A stretch of 64,000 nt of DNA from Telopea speciosissima. Taxonomy: Eukaryota; Streptophyta; Magnoliopsida; Proteales; Proteaceae. Positions 1-10,479 of the stretch are shown here, one piece after another. A program made the translations under genes and the position numbers. The first letter of the stretch is position 1. Each line of letters opens with the position of its first letter. The DNA lies in assembly GCF_018873765.1 (NCBI RefSeq), contig NC_057925.1, positions 61,640,970-61,704,969 of the forward strand, given 5' to 3'. The notes under the pieces are model-generated. The model searched no databases. It had not been told where the DNA came from and saw nothing but the letters and a program-made list of their open reading frames with translations.

Positions 1-2383
1 GAAATTTCCTTCTTTTTTTTTTGCACTTAGTTTTGATTTTATCAATTAAGATTTTGATTCTATTTCACTTTCACTTCACTCCAATTTAATCAAGCCAAAA
101 TGAATGAAAAACGAAGAAGGAAACGGCTGCTGCATTTGGTATGCATTCTAGGTCAATAATGTATTCCAAGAAATTATACCAAATGCAACTGTATTTTCAA
201 GATTCCATTATATGACTCCAAATGCTTTCAAAGTATTAACTGTATAATGCATTCTCTTTAACCACAATTTAGAGTCGAGATCTTCAAGGTGTGACGTGCC
301 TGGGACCCACCAAATGTTGAAGTTGAGAAGATAAGATGACAAATATATGTTAAATAAATAAAGGGTCAATATCCCTTAAGATCATGGATAGAAGACTAAG
401 GCTGAGTTTGATATGATTTTTTGGAATACATTATCGGCATAGAAAATACATTCTTTCATTCTAAGAATACACACCAAATGTAACCAAATGTTATGTTTGA
501 CACGTATTCTTAGAATGCATTCTTGGTCGATAATTCATTCCTTCTAGTCTTTAGTGCCGACTGCCGACTGCCGAGGACACATCTTTTTCAAGGTTAGTTT
601 TTTGGTAGCTAGTTTTCAAGCCTTTGAAAGCGTTGGTACTTGTATCATTGGTGTAGTGAAAGATGTGTTTGGATAAGAGACAGAAAGAAGTGACCAATCC
701 CCTTCATAGTTCTTACCAAGAAAGCCCATGAGTTAATGAAAGCAGACTTCTCCCACTGAGTCCACCACTTCCTAATTTTGGATGATGAGTCCATATCGGA
801 GCCACACGATTTTCATTCAACTCAGCTGTCAATTAATTGGCCTAATTCCCAAACAATAAAAAAGATAAAAAAGAAAAGAGAGGGAGATCGTTGCCAAGCT
901 GCGTGGTCATGCACCAATGCAAGGCCAATGAGAGTGTCCGAAGCATTCAATAGGGGTGGGATTTTTATTTCAAAGGAGGATGATGCTCATTTCATCCTTC
1001 CTGTGTCTGTCTGTGTGCACACAGCCTTCTTTCCCACATACCTAGGTGCTCTCAATTATATGGATATGGGGGGAGGGGGTTCCATAATTCTACTGTAAGA
1101 GGGAATTTGTAAGCTACACTAACAAGGGTCTGGAGAATGGTACCATTCGTATGAGGTTCACATGGTCAGAGAGAGAGAGAGAGAGAGAGAGTTATGCCTC
1201 CCACTTTCTTTTATTTTTTGAGGGGGGGGAGTTCAGAAAGCCAGAAACAACTGGAAAACTCCCAAAAAACAAGCGCCCAAATGACTTATACAAGAATAGG
1301 ACCAAGGGACACTCTCTAGATATTAGCATCCATGAACCAGCTCAAGCAACAACAACTTGGTAATCTACGAGCTCATAGCAACCAAAATATTAAGTGATCG
1401 TAAGCATAGATACCCCTCATTTGTGCATCAATCTGAAATTTCGAGGACAGTTCTTACCTTTGAAGCAGATTGAACGACATATGCTTCCTTTTCACATAGA
1501 TTAAAAAAACACATAAGGGAAAAACTTCCCCATAACAATAGAATGCAATTATCCTCAAATTGTTTATTTATTTATTATTTTCTCTTTCTTGTTCTAAATA
1601 TGTGGGCCACATGTGGATGATACCTATTTTAGGATAACCACTGGTGTGACGAGCAGATTCCTTCCCACACTAACATTGAGAGAGAGGAACCTTTTCCCAA
1701 AAGAATTAAAAAAAAAAAAAATTACATAAAAATAAACTTCTCTAGTAGCCTAAAAAATATCAATTTTTTTTTCTTTCCAATCTACATTCCTCCATTTTTT
1801 GGTTTTTTTTTTGAGGAAAAAAAAAAAAATACATATTTGGTTTTTGCAGTAAATATTGAACTTCAGAAGCCCCATTAAAATACCCATATACCCCCTTCAT
1901 TCCTCTAAGTTGTGTGAGGGAAGCTTGTATTCATTGATAGGAGGTAAAAGAGAATATAAATTTAAAGTGGAGCAAGCTATGGTAACTGAAACTGTCCTGT
2001 AAAAATCAGTTTCTTTCTGCATTGAGCAGAACATCGAACACTAGAAGATTTTTATTAGCAATAGATGCTACTGTACCCATCATCTAATAATCTTTTCTCT
2101 TTTTTCTGTTTCATTTAATCAGACCCACCATCCCCATCATCCCATTTCAGTCTGGCTCTTCAATTCATTAATTTCATAACATGTACACTTCTCATACCTT
2201 TAAACGCAGTTAATTATACTCTCACCAAGTTGTGAAATACTTAAATTCTTCCCATTTTAGTGCAGCTTCCAGAGATCATTTTTGTACCCTTACTCTTCAC
2301 TGATCTTGCTCTTGTCAAGAACAATGCACATTAAGGAAGTTTTATAATTACCCATAAAGGAAATTTCAGAATTCCCATTTTTG

Positions 2384-2419
<36 letters not shown>

Positions 2420-2631
2420 CAGAGAGAGGAGTTGCAGAGTTGCACTTACAGATATAGGTTTCTTTCTATAGAGAGCTTGCATTGCAAATAAGAATAAGTT
2501 AATATATTCATAGTAAAATACTGTAGTAAGAGGGTACTTCGATTAATTAACATCAAATGATGGGAATAGTGCAAAACCTGCATATGAATTTTTTTTGTTT
2601 TTTTGGGGGGATTAAAAGAGGAAAAACAAAA
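1..2631. other. Intergenic, 3' side of the zinc-finger gene
   Basis: I see no credible gene. About 405-545 is an imperfect inverted repeat built from 'gcattctnagaat'-like sequence. Related sequence sits at 130-210, 60105-60330 and 62720-62840, so it is a dispersed miniature element. GA runs lie at 1168-1191 and 2383-2418. Short open frames here have low-complexity translations. Confidence 0.6.
2383..2418. repeat. (GA)n microsatellite
   Basis: An almost pure GA run about 210 bases beyond the stop codon of the minus-strand zinc-finger gene. Confidence 0.95.
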
Positions 2632-3369
2632 TTACAGGTGCAGATCCAAACTCACATGGTCATGTACGTTTGGCTTCTTGTTCTCAAACACTTGTAGGTC
2701 GTGTGAACTAGGCCCTCCCATGTTTGTTGTCTTTGAGTCATCGTCGCCGGCGAACAACGGCAACAAAAGCCGGTCTCTGTCACAAGTTGGTGTACTTTGA
2801 ACTGCTGGGATTGATCTCCACATGGCTAAAGGGCTACCATTAATCGGTGGTTGATGTTGTTGAAGTCCGGCATGACTTCTATAGAATCTAGTAGCAGCTG
2901 TAGTGTTGTTACTAGTACCCATCATCATGTGTGAGTTGAAACTAGTATTATTGTTCCAAGAAGGGTAAGCAAGTGTCGGCGGTCGGTAATTAACGAGGCC
3001 GTACATATGACCTTCGGTGATGGAATTGAGTGCCATGGTTGACTGAAGGTGAGCGCGTTTGGCGTGTTGCCGTTCACGTTTGTGTGCGTTTTGGTGACCA
3101 CCGAGAGCTTGTGATGTGGGGAAGTTACGACAGCAGTAATGACACTCGAATTTGCGACCAGTACTGTCGCTGGTGTTGTTGTTGTTTTCGTTGTCTTTCG
3201 CTTCATCGGTTGCGGTTGTTTCGACGGAATCGGACTCGTCGTCGCCACCGAATTCGATGCCGAAGAGACGAATGCCCTTTTCTTTAACTGGAGCAGGTCG
3301 TATGAAGGGAAGTTGAGAGAAGGAGTCGACGTTCATGAAGTCATGAGTTTCTCTTTCTGCCTTCTCCAT
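2632..3369 (-). CDS. Single C2H2 zinc-finger transcription factor with EAR motif (ZFP5/6/8/GIS-like)
   Basis: Intronless gene of 245 residues. One plant-type C2H2 finger is seen, with C76, C79, H92 and H96 (C-X2-C-X12-H-X3-H) and the QALGGH signature at 87-92. A short conserved block 'GIRLFGIEF' lies at 32-40, an acidic and Asn-rich linker at 43-70, and the protein ends in SLDLHL, an LxLxL-type EAR repression motif. Single-finger proteins with this N-terminal block and a C-terminal EAR are known in the Arabidopsis ZFP5/ZFP6/ZFP8/GIS group, which act in the nucleus in gibberellin/cytokinin control of trichome and root-hair fate. That role is inferred from family. The start codon directly follows a GA/CT-rich leader. 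The exact orthologue is not settled. Confidence 0.93.
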   Translation of the reverse strand: MEKAERETHDFMNVDSFSQLPFIRPAPVKEKGIRLFGIEFGGDDESDSVETTATDEAKDNENNNNTSDSTGRKFECHYCCRNFPTSQALGGHQNAHKRERQHAKRAHLQSTMALNSITEGHMYGLVNYRPPTLAYPSWNNNTSFNSHMMMGTSNNTTAATRFYRSHAGLQQHQPPINGSPLAMWRSIPAVQSTPTCDRDRLLLPLFAGDDDSKTTNMGGPSSHDLQVFENKKPNVHDHVSLDLHL

Positions 3370-3800
3370 GAGAGAGAGAGAGAGAGAGGGAGGGAGGGGG
3401 TTTAGTTGTTGTAAGATATCTATCTTTTCTTTCTTTCTATCTATCTAGTTATGGTGGAGGAGTGAGTGAGTCACCATGGGAGAGGGAGAGAAGAAGAAAA
3501 AGAGGGAGGAGAAGGAAATTAAGCACAAGGGAGAAGAAGAAGAAGAAAGAAGGGGCGGGTGGGTTCTTTTTGGGGATGGGGAATTGTGTTGGGACCTACA
3601 AAAAGGGTGTGGAGGGGATCTCTGGTCCATGGACAAACTCGTGCAGACCCATCGATCTGAGATCTGAGAGTAAGGTCTGACAAAGCAAGGAAACCAATGC
3701 TTGTGTCTGGTGATTGATGAGGAGTCCTGAGAGGCTTTGAGCTTGTCAAAGTACCACCATATTATATCATATCTCTCTCTCTCTCTCTCTCTCGTAAAAC
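3370..3800 (-). promoter_or_regulatory. CT-rich leader and promoter region of the zinc-finger gene
   Basis: Read on the minus strand, CT-rich sequence immediately precedes the start codon (3370-3400), followed upstream by CTTT/CTAT runs (3425-3448), long purine-pyrimidine tracts (3480-3560) and a second CT run (3773-3793). CT runs in leaders and core promoters are common in plants. I see no convincing TATA box. Confidence 0.4.
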
Positions 3801-3909
3801 CCAGCTTCTAATACTTTCTTTGCAAATAACCCCTGGGTCAACCCTTTTTTTTTTTTTTTTTTGTTGAAACCTGGGTCAACGAAATCATAGGTAATTTGAG
3901 ATGCATCAC

Positions 3910-4007
3910 GGAATAATAAGGTGCTGCAATAGCCACCCTACCCCTGCCCACACACTCTGCCCGGGTGGGATTCACACCCCCCTTATTACTGGAGGAGGTA
4001 ATTTTAC
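3910..4007. mobile_element. MULE-like MITE, 98 bp, 10-bp target duplication
   Basis: Flanked by a perfect direct repeat GATGCATCAC (3900-3909 and 4008-4017). The right end, read inward, begins GTAAAATTACCTCCTCCAGT, matching the ends of the elements at 49485, 52943 and 53163. The middle carries the 'CCACCCTACCCCTGCCC' core shared with many other small elements in the window. A 9-10 bp duplication is typical of Mutator-like elements. No coding capacity. Confidence 0.75.
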
Positions 4008-4027
4008 GATGCATCACTAGAAACTGT

Positions 4028-4029
<2 letters not shown>

Positions 4030-4062
<33 letters not shown>
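4030..4062. repeat. (CT)n microsatellite
   Basis: Pure CT run next to the miniature element. It causes a spurious open frame of Glu-Arg repeats on the minus strand. Confidence 0.95.
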
Positions 4063-4069
<7 letters not shown>

Positions 4070-4322
4070 TAGTAATGATAAAAATTTTGCTAGGGTGAGT
4101 CTTGAGGTGGGTTATTTTGGGTAAAAAAAATGCCAAAGGTTAGGATCGATTCCAAACTCATCCCTCCCAAAATCCAACATAGGCAGGACCAACACTGAGT
4201 GATGACCTTTTCTTTATGATCTTCAACTTGCAATATTTTCTTGCTAGTACACCATAGAGATCAGAGTAAATGGTAAATAGTGAATGTCAACAAAATTATG
4301 TATGATTTATGGCATAATCATT

Positions 4323-4490
4323 GGAGGGCAGACCTCGGTGGAATGGTAAGATTATTCCATTGTGACTTTGTGGTCATTTACGTAAGTTGAGAAACAGTCA
4401 TCCACGAAGAGGGATTAAGGCTGCGTACATTATAGCTCTTCCCAAACCCCACACTATTGGGAGCCTCATGCACTAGGTACACTCTTTTTT
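4323..4490 (+). mobile_element. tRNA-derived SINE, complete, 168 bp
   Basis: The 3' part carries 'AAGGCTGCGTACATTATAG', then 'CCCAAACCCCACACTATTGG' and 'GCCTCATGCACTAGG', ending in a T run. This is the layout of a widespread plant SINE class with 'GCTGCGTACA...GTGCACYGGG...T(n)' tails. The head resembles a decayed tRNA with weak A and B boxes. It is bounded by an 18-base target duplication with two mismatches, ATTTATGGCATAATCATT (4305-4322) and ATTTATGACATATTCATT (4491-4508). Confidence 0.85.
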
Positions 4491-4508
4491 ATTTATGACA
4501 TATTCATT

Positions 4509-5138
4509 CTCCTTAAGAGGTAATTTGAATAGATAAGAATAACTTGGGGATTTAAAATCTACACATGGAAATTAGCAATAAACATTGTTCATGCTTCTTG
4601 AAGTGCCTCATACTTGAAATTAAATGCACAAAAGATTAAAATGATATTGAGAAATATTTGTATATTGTCAATGGTTAGTATTGGGATTTCATTACGATGG
4701 TGCGTAGGATAAGGAAGATTGAAGCAACTGAGCAAGCCACCCACTCTCTCTCTCTCTCTCTCTCTGTCTATCAATCTCTGCATGTACGTGTATCCATCAG
4801 TCAACACCACGGTTGTAAGTTGTAAGAGTGAGAAAGAAATGACGAACTTTGTTGCTCTCTTTCTCTCATTCTCTCTCATCAGGTCAGGTACTAGTAGTAG
4901 TTGGTTCTAGTTCTTTATAGCTGTTGGCTGTTTATATCTCTGTTGCAGGGATTCTGCAAAGTGGTCCTGAAGACGTTAACCAGAATACACGAATGGAGAA
5001 GAGCTTGAGATACATATATAATCATCTCAACTCACGTTTGGGTAACAAGTTACGTAGATTCTTTCTTCTGTTTTTTCCCTCATCTTTTTGTTTGTTTTTA
5101 CCATAATGACGTACAAGTCCCTCCTCCTCCCTCTTATA
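4509..5138. other. Intergenic, no gene seen
   Basis: Contains a CT run at 4744-4765. Nothing else recognisable. Confidence 0.5.
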
Positions 5139-5148
5139 TTAATAGGAG

Positions 5149-5336
5149 GGATCCATATCTTCTACCGCGCAGGCTACCCGTCTTGTCGTGTTGCGCAGAC
5201 ACAAGGTGGCACACATTGACCACTTTATCCCTGTCCGAGCGCCTTGCCTGAGCGGGGGTAAGGCGGTCATAGCACGTGACCCTGTGTCTGTGTAGCACAG
5301 GCAGGACAGGGCAGCGCGCCGTAGAAGATCTATGTT
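5149..5336. mobile_element. MULE-like MITE with long inverted repeats
   Basis: Ends read 'ATCTTCTACCGCGC' (left) and 'GCGCGCCGTAGAAGAT' (right), with internal complementarity around 'GACCACTTTATCCCTG' and 'GGGGTAAGGCGGTCA'. The flanks TTAATAGGAG and GTAACAGGAG match at 8 of 10 positions, a plausible eroded 10-bp target duplication. The same right-end motif 'CCGTAGAAGATCTA' recurs near 7890. Confidence 0.6.
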
Positions 5337-5850
5337 GTAACAGGAGAGGGGGGGGGGATAATTTATATCCTAAAAACTTTCTTCTCGTGTTTCTGGGAGA
5401 CTATCTATAATCAAATTTGATTCAATCTCCAAATATATATATATATATATTTATTATGTGGATTCGAATCAAATTCATTCGATAATATCCAAGTTATAAT
5501 TAAAAAAAATAATACGAAGTACTAAAAATAATTGTTTTCATTTGATGGAAATGTAAATAATATATTGGGAAACTATAGATATAAGGAAGGTTAGTGAATA
5601 AATTGCTAACAATTTTACAAGGTGACAATTTATTGCCACATAGCTGATTTTCGATAGAGGCCACTAGTTTTGCTAGAGGACCCCACAATCATCTCACAAG
5701 TGAAACTTTAGCCCGACATCAGTATGAGAGAAATAATAAGAAGGAAAATAGGTGTGAGGTCTGGGGCTGCCGGAGACTCTACCGGCTCCCCTCTCTTTTT
5801 TCTGATGGGGCCTCTCTAGCCATTGGAGATGCACTGCCACTCCCATGTAG

Positions 5851-6028
5851 GATTGAGCTCCTCTCCCGCGCAGGACGATGTCCAGCGCACATCGTTCGAA
5901 TGGGGAGGCCTCGATCCATACGCCACTGCATTGGGATGCATGCAGCGGTATGGATCGAAGCTCCCCAACCGCACGATGTGCGCTGGACACCGTCCGGCGT
6001 ACAAGTGTGCTGGAGAGGAGCCGGATCC
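5851..6028. mobile_element. MULE-like foldback MITE, 178 bp, perfect 10-bp target duplication
   Basis: Perfect flanking repeats TCCCATGTAG at 5841-5850 and 6029-6038. The arms pair over nearly the whole length, from 'GAGCTCCTCTCC' at the left to 'GGAGAGGAGCC' at the right, around 'GTCCAGCGCACATCGT'. The loop is near 5930. Long overlapping open frames here arise from the high GC and are not genes. A related foldback with 'GATTGGGCTCCTCTCC' ends lies at 57775-57958. Confidence 0.85.
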
Positions 6029-6231
6029 TCCCATGTAGCAACTTGCAAATATGGCTCAAAACTCTAAACATTTCATAACTTTCAATTGATAATACTATGC
6101 AGTTATAAATATAGGTAATTAGTGGTATTTTGCTACTTTGGATGAATATTTGATATATATAGCATACTCATTTAAGGTTGAAATTTGTCCAATGTGATCT
6201 TCTATCATAAGTTCACAATTTAATAACAATA

Positions 6232-6274
<43 letters not shown>

Positions 6275-6300
6275 GTTGTTGTTGTTGTTGTTGTTGTTGT
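6232..6300. repeat. Compound (ATT)n-(GTT)n microsatellite
   Basis: About 15 ATT units pass directly into eight or nine GTT units, consistent with a point change spreading through one half of an older repeat. Confidence 0.95.
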
Positions 6301-7737
6301 GGATGTGGCATTCATGAAATGATGGTTAGTAAGAAATCAATACAATACATGACTCATGTATAGTAAGTGCATAAATAATTATCTATCATCTTAAATATTT
6401 TAATTGGTTTCGGAAATCGATACAATATCGGATTAGTATTGGTATGGATTGGCCGTATCGAACAAATTTACCCTTTATTCTCATTTAAAAATGTGGTTTT
6501 CTGACTATTTTACCCATTGTCCATCAATACGGTATTGACATCATATTGGGATCGATCACTTGCAAAATCGATATGTATCGCCCGATACAGGTGATACGAT
6601 AATGATACCTCAAACCATGAAAACAGATACATCAATATCTGAATTTGGCCATGAATCCATTGTATGATAACATCAAATTAATGAGAAGCTCATTCATGTA
6701 GACCATAAAATACTATCTCAAGGACAATGTCAGCCCTTTAAATCAACTTCATTTTTTTTGGTAAGTTTTAAATAAACTTCACACAAATTTTTATTTATTT
6801 TTGGTAAATCAAGACCCATTTATTGATTTGTATGTATGTATGTGTACTTCATTTTACAATACCCAAGTGGCAATTATTGGTCTGAAAAGTAGCTGCTTCT
6901 CACCTGTGAAAGGGTAGAATCAGTAAGTATGGTTATGACAAAAAATAAAACAATGTCGTTACTAGCTACGTACAGAGAGACTCAGAGTAGTACGTGTACA
7001 ATGGTGGAGGGGCTCACATATGTTCATTGAAAAGAAAAAAAGGACATATTCGTCATAATCAGAAATAAAGAGTACATACTTGTCAAAGGAAAGTTCTCTT
7101 CTTTCACTTTCTCCCAAGGACTTACCCAGTTCTCTACCTCACTTTTCATTTTTACAGTTCCTAAGGCCTAAAAGCTCTCATTTCTTTCCATTTGAAGCAG
7201 AGAGAGAGAGAGAGAGATGCTTTCTTCTATGTCTTTAGTATTTGATGATGAGATTTCTGTTACTTTTAATGGGCTTTTTCTGGATATCAGTAGATTGGCA
7301 TGGGTTTTAGCTGAAATAGAAATTTAATGATATATGGAAGAGTGTCTGCAACACAGACTACTTTATTCGTCCATGCTTGACCCGTTTTGCAATTATTCCC
7401 GGCCTTAACTGAACACAACCTCATAATTCTACCTTTCTTTGCCATTGCAAGACAAGTCGCTATCTTTAGTGTCCCCTCCCATCTAACACCCCTCAACAGT
7501 TAAACACACACACACACACACCTTGTATTGGTATTTGGGCTGGGACTTGGGGGTGATGAATGATGATCACCTTGGGCTCATCATTCTGCTGCCTCAATTC
7601 TAGGTGTCGATTTGGAATCCAGAAGGGTATTAAGAAAAATATCAAAATCTAAGAGGGTATTTGTGAATCCAAAGGGAAAAGGGATTATTCCAAGTTTACG
7701 CCTGCAATTGGGGACTGCAGGAGCATGGCCGAGTTGT

Positions 7738-7888
7738 ACGCTATCCGTAGCGGCCTAAGCGGTGCACAAATAAGACGCAGTGCAATGATTGCCTTAATCC
7801 CACTTGGGAAAGGCGTTTGGGCAGAGATAAGACGGTTATTGAGTCACGACCTGTTTGTGTGCCGCTCAGACCGCTACAGGTAGCGTGC
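7738..7888. mobile_element. Inverted-repeat miniature element
   Basis: Left arm 'ACGCTATCCGTAGCGG' pairs with right arm 'CCGCTACAGGTAGCGTG', and the downstream text 'CCGTAGAAGATCTAGATTGT' matches the end of the 5149 element. The middle has the 'GCCTTAATCCCACTTGGG' variant of the shared core. Target duplication not identified. Confidence 0.5.
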
Positions 7889-8129
7889 CGTAGAAGATCT
7901 AGATTGTCAGTCCATTTGCCCAGTTCTTATTTTTTTTTATTTTTAATTAATTGAATATAATGGAAGTACCTAATGGGGTTACACCTAAATGGACCCCACA
8001 CAACATGTCCTAACACCCACATGATGACATCTTCCAAACCCTAATACCAACAGCAACAACACCACCAACAACAGCCACCCCTAATTCATGCAAACACTCT
8101 TTACCATTAAAGTCACATAAGGTTAGAGA

Positions 8130-8133
<4 letters not shown>

Positions 8134-8180
<47 letters not shown>
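8134..8180. repeat. (GA)n microsatellite
   Basis: Long, nearly pure GA run. Confidence 0.95.
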
Positions 8181-8183
<3 letters not shown>

Positions 8184-8738
8184 AGGGGACCATGAGTGGG
8201 GATATCACAGTGTCACATTGAATTCAATTGAACTGAACCACTTTGGGATACTACTCCTGAATGTCTTGTTCTCACCCACTAATAAATGGTCACCATCTTA
8301 AGAAACCCTAGTTCTCTAGTATGGGTGTTTGGCCTGGCTTGGCTCAGCATGGCATCATTCAGCTTCCAGATGCCGCGTTGGCCAGACCATTCCTCCGGTT
8401 GAAGGGAAGGGAAGAGTCATTGTCTCATCCTTCCTCTCCCATCTCTCTTTCCCATTAGGTGGCTAGAGTGTGACATTGCCTCTCGAACTCCTGTCGTGGG
8501 GCTAAGTCGCCGTACCTCCAATACCCTTTCGCGGTGCTGAAACACGAAGTCCTGATGAGTGGACGACATGGGTTGATGTAGATGCTGGAAGATAAAAAGG
8601 GTTTTGCGGCCATTCCTCTTGTTTCCTTTTTCACATATTTATTTTTTTTTGTTTTGTTTAAAGGAGATGTATACTTGACACAAGGGAACACAATAGAGAT
8701 ATATAATGTGGAATTAACCTAACCATGCAAATTTGGAA

Positions 8739-9146
8739 CGTTAACACAAGGTTTTATGTCCCACCAGCCCACCCAAGTCAAACCGTTTTGGGTCGACCAA
8801 AACCAATTGAATAAAACTAGACCAAACCGAACCCTTATCGGTGGTTTTGTAGTAGGGTTTTTGGAGACCGGTAAAAAACCAAATTGGGACCGAATCAGAC
8901 ATAATAAGATCCTCCGATCAGGAATTCAGGATCGTGATCCTCCTCTGCTGCGGGTATCGACCTGGATCGGCTGTATCGAACAAAAATACCCCTGAATTTT
9001 CTTTTAAAAAAAGTTTTCTGACCATTTTACCCCTTGTCTGTATTGTGCTACCGATATGGTATCGGCACGATATCAGTATCAACAACTAGCAAAACCAATA
9101 CGTATCGCCTGATACAAACGATACGATATCGATACTTAGAACCATG
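8739..9146. mobile_element. Decayed hAT-like non-autonomous repeats (two adjoining)
   Basis: 8930-9146 shares 'TGGATCGGC', 'GTATCGAACAAA', 'TTTTCTGACCATTTTACCC' and a final GAACCATG with the repeat at 6400-6619. 8750-8890 is a different low-complexity 'AAACCGAACC/GGTTTTGG' segment. Target duplications are no longer visible. Confidence 0.45.
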
Positions 9147-10220
9147 CTTACAAGTACCTTAATAGAAGGACAGATCGACCTTATCATCAATTATAGATAC
9201 AACCCAAATGAAACCATCAGGTCATATATCAAGTCATGTAACTCATGAAAATGACTAAGACCAACAACACATGAAGGGAGGTTTAATGAAGGATTTTTCC
9301 ACAGATGCCTCTTTAAACTCATAAAGGGCTCATGATGGTCTTCTCTAATGGTGTTCTTGTCTAAATTCTTAATTAAACTCAGAGCACGGGAGGATCACAA
9401 TTATAAATTTGAAAAAATTCAAAAAAAAAAAAAAAGGGGAGGGGAGGGGGGGGGGGGGTTTAAGTCTGCCCTTTTCAGATGTCGTTGGAGTATGAAAGAA
9501 AGAGGCAAGTTTTGGAGTATGTAATATATATCCTTGGACCCCCTCCTTTTTATGTTAGGGTTCTTTGATGGATATGAACTGAACTGACATTATCAATTAT
9601 TATCATGGACGATTTGTCTCTTTTGTCAAATTTGACCTCATCTCCATGTGAAATGAACCACATTATTCGTCCATGGAAAACCTCTATATCTTTGATTAAT
9701 ACATATATAAGACAAGATTTAGTTTTTCTATTTCTGCAACTCACCTCCTTCCCCAAAGTGGAACTCATGAGAATATATATAAACTCTCTGCGTTTATAAG
9801 TGGAAACAACAAAACCATATACCAGGATATCAGATTTAGCCTTTACTTTCAATTTGAGGTTTTGAGTGGCTGAGAATAAAAGTGCAATGGCTACCACATA
9901 AAAGATTCTGATTTTTTTTTCTTCCTATGAACCCATAGATGGTTACCGTATGTCCGTACCCAACAAAAGAAAAAGTGTATAGTTTCCTTTGAGTTACTTT
10001 TACATTCATTACATCAATCTGTTCAACAGTTCTGCAGCTAAATGAGGAGACTGTACGAATTATTTTGAGCTGTAAAAGGTAATTAAAATGATTTCTAAAT
10101 CCATGCATGGTATATGCTTAAGAATTTTAACTTCGAAAAAAAAAGAAGGTAGAGTTTAATTTCTTGATTGAGGAGGCTAAATTGGGAGAGTATATATGCT
10201 AGCTTGAGATGGATGGAGAG

Positions 10221-10471
10221 CATGGTTTGAGGTATCGGTATTGGTATCGGATCTGTCAATCTGGCCGATTCGTATCAATATCGATGGAGATCAATACTGA
10301 TCCCGTACTGGTGGATAAGTATGAATGGGTAAAAATGGAGAAAAAAACTAATCTTTTATATGAAAACAGAGCCGATCCAGATTGGTATCGGCTCTAATTT
10401 TTGGTTGAAAACAAAGCTGATCCAGATTGATACAGTCGATCCAGATTGGTATCGAAACTACTAAAACCCTG
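10221..10471. mobile_element. hAT-like MITE, 251 bp, 8-bp target duplication
   Basis: Begins CATGGTTTGAGGTATCGG and ends ACTAAAACCCTG, giving imperfect terminal repeats CA(T/G)GGTTT. Flanks are ATGGAGAG (10213-10220) and ATGGAGAA (10472-10479), 7 of 8 identical. An 8-base duplication with CA..TG ends is typical of hAT elements. It is the best-bounded copy of the 'TATCGGTATCGG' family dispersed in this window. Confidence 0.7.
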
Positions 10472-10479
10472 ATGGAGAA

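Larger units (their letters stand above)
6039..8738. other. Intergenic with repeats
   Basis: About 6400-6619 is a 'GATACG/TATCGG' hAT-like repeat ending AAACCATG. 7198-7217 and 8134-8180 are GA runs, and 7505-7520 is a CA run. 7738-7888 is an inverted repeat pairing 'CGCTATCCGTAGCGGCCTAA' with its right copy, related to the element at 5149. No credible gene. Confidence 0.5.

Noticed and set aside
778-1098. 106-codon plus-strand open frame
   Set aside because: No recognisable motif, low-complexity segments, no neighbouring exons that splice to it.
3838-4068. Minus-strand open frame beginning with Glu-Arg repeats (also 1151-1363, 3462-3680)
   Set aside because: Translation of CT/GA microsatellites; no family resemblance and no codon bias of a gene.
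5694-6071. Overlapping open frames of 66-125 codons on both strands
   Set aside because: They sit in a GC-rich foldback MITE bounded by a 10-bp duplication; stops are rare because of composition.
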